Positions 36,626 through 36,777 of a stretch of 36,777 nt of DNA are shown here, piece after piece (position 1 is the stretch's first letter; each line of letters starts with the position of its first letter). The notes below the pieces were generated by a model. That model saw only the letters and a list, made by a program, of their open reading frames with translations, did no database searches and was not told the DNA's origin. The DNA is taken from IMG/VR virus record IMGVR_UViG_3300036850_000316, positions 1-36,777 of that record; one strand, written 5' to 3'. This DNA comes from a virus. The position numbers and the translations under genes were made by a program.

Positions 36626-36777
36626 CGGGATTCGTCCCCGTTCGCCTGTCGCTCCATCCGCGCCTTGAACTCAACGGCGTCGGGGCGGTTGATCCCGTGC
36701 TTTTGCTCGGCGGCGATCACGCGGAGCATGAACCTCGCCGTCGCGCGCCGGCGCCGCTCGAGTGTTTCGGCGTCCAT
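36622..36777 (-). CDS. Small charged protein at right edge, possibly truncated
   Basis: A 51-codon frame that begins with ATG at the last base of the window and ends at 36622 with an ATGA overlap to the following gene. The protein (MDAETLERRRRATARFMLRV, then IAAEQKHGINRPDAVEFKAR) is a charged helix. Because the ATG touches the edge, I cannot exclude that the gene continues upstream. It may be a small regulatory protein ahead of the integrase operon. Confidence 0.45.
   Translation of the reverse strand: MDAETLERRRRATARFMLRVIAAEQKHGINRPDAVEFKARMERQANGDESR

Noticed and set aside
1-36777. CRISPR array, tRNA genes or att core repeats
   Set aside because: No evenly spaced repeats, no cloverleaf-like sequences and no convincing repeated segment at the two ends were seen by eye; att cores may lie outside the window.

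Overview
The window reads as an almost complete temperate siphophage (a prophage or a viral contig) of a high-GC, actinobacterium-like host. The evidence is high GC (a 60-base sample at 24001 counts 75% G+C), frequent GTG and TTG starts, and actinophage-style structural and lysis genes. The exact host is not visible; a Thermoleophilia or other soil actinobacterial lineage is only a guess. No rRNA, tRNA, CRISPR array or clear attachment-site pair was seen. There are no gene-free gaps over 300 bases.

Layout, described in the direction of minus-strand transcription (right to left). At the right edge, two small genes lead into a tyrosine integrase (34959-36179) and a NucS/DUF91-like nuclease (34180-34947). 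A plus-strand block (32764-34183) encodes a LuxR-type regulator with a degenerate receiver domain and two unknown genes. Across a divergent control region with a palindrome and a 20-bp-spaced direct repeat lies the minus-strand early operon (29790-32545). It holds an excisionase-like HTH protein, small unknowns, a Rad52-like annealing protein, a RusA resolvase, a helix-turn-helix initiator-like protein and a small helical protein. It runs directly into two C5-cytosine methyltransferases (27167-29793). Facing these, on the plus strand, is a two-gene HerA ATPase and winged-helix/NurA-like nuclease operon (23364-27162). Next come a third C5 methyltransferase, a restriction-endonuclease-like protein and a Vsr mismatch endonuclease (20919-23181). 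An HTH protein, a ParB-like protein and a fourth C5 methyltransferase follow (18957-20819).

The late region then runs HNH nuclease, DUF1508 protein, small and large terminase, small membrane protein, portal, prohead protease, HK97-type capsid, head-tail connectors, tail tube, tail assembly chaperones with a programmed -1 frameshift, tape measure, LamG-containing minor tail protein, three tandem paralogous tail proteins, two-catalytic-domain endolysin and two membrane lysis proteins (2184-18943). The left end carries a zinc-motif protein, a second HNH nuclease and a GIY-YIG-like protein (1-2137), which look like accessory cargo.

The most unusual part is 18957-29793. About 11 kb holds four C5 methyltransferases, a restriction-type nuclease, Vsr, and a HerA/NurA-like pair. 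One module looks like a classical type II restriction-modification system with its mismatch-repair nuclease. The other looks like a HerA/NurA nuclease-translocase protected by, or coupled to, a tandem methyltransferase pair. This second module is the best candidate for an undescribed anti-phage or restriction-like system. Translation is tightly coupled throughout: I counted 18 four-base start-stop overlaps (14 GTGA, 4 ATGA) and four one-base TGATG junctions.
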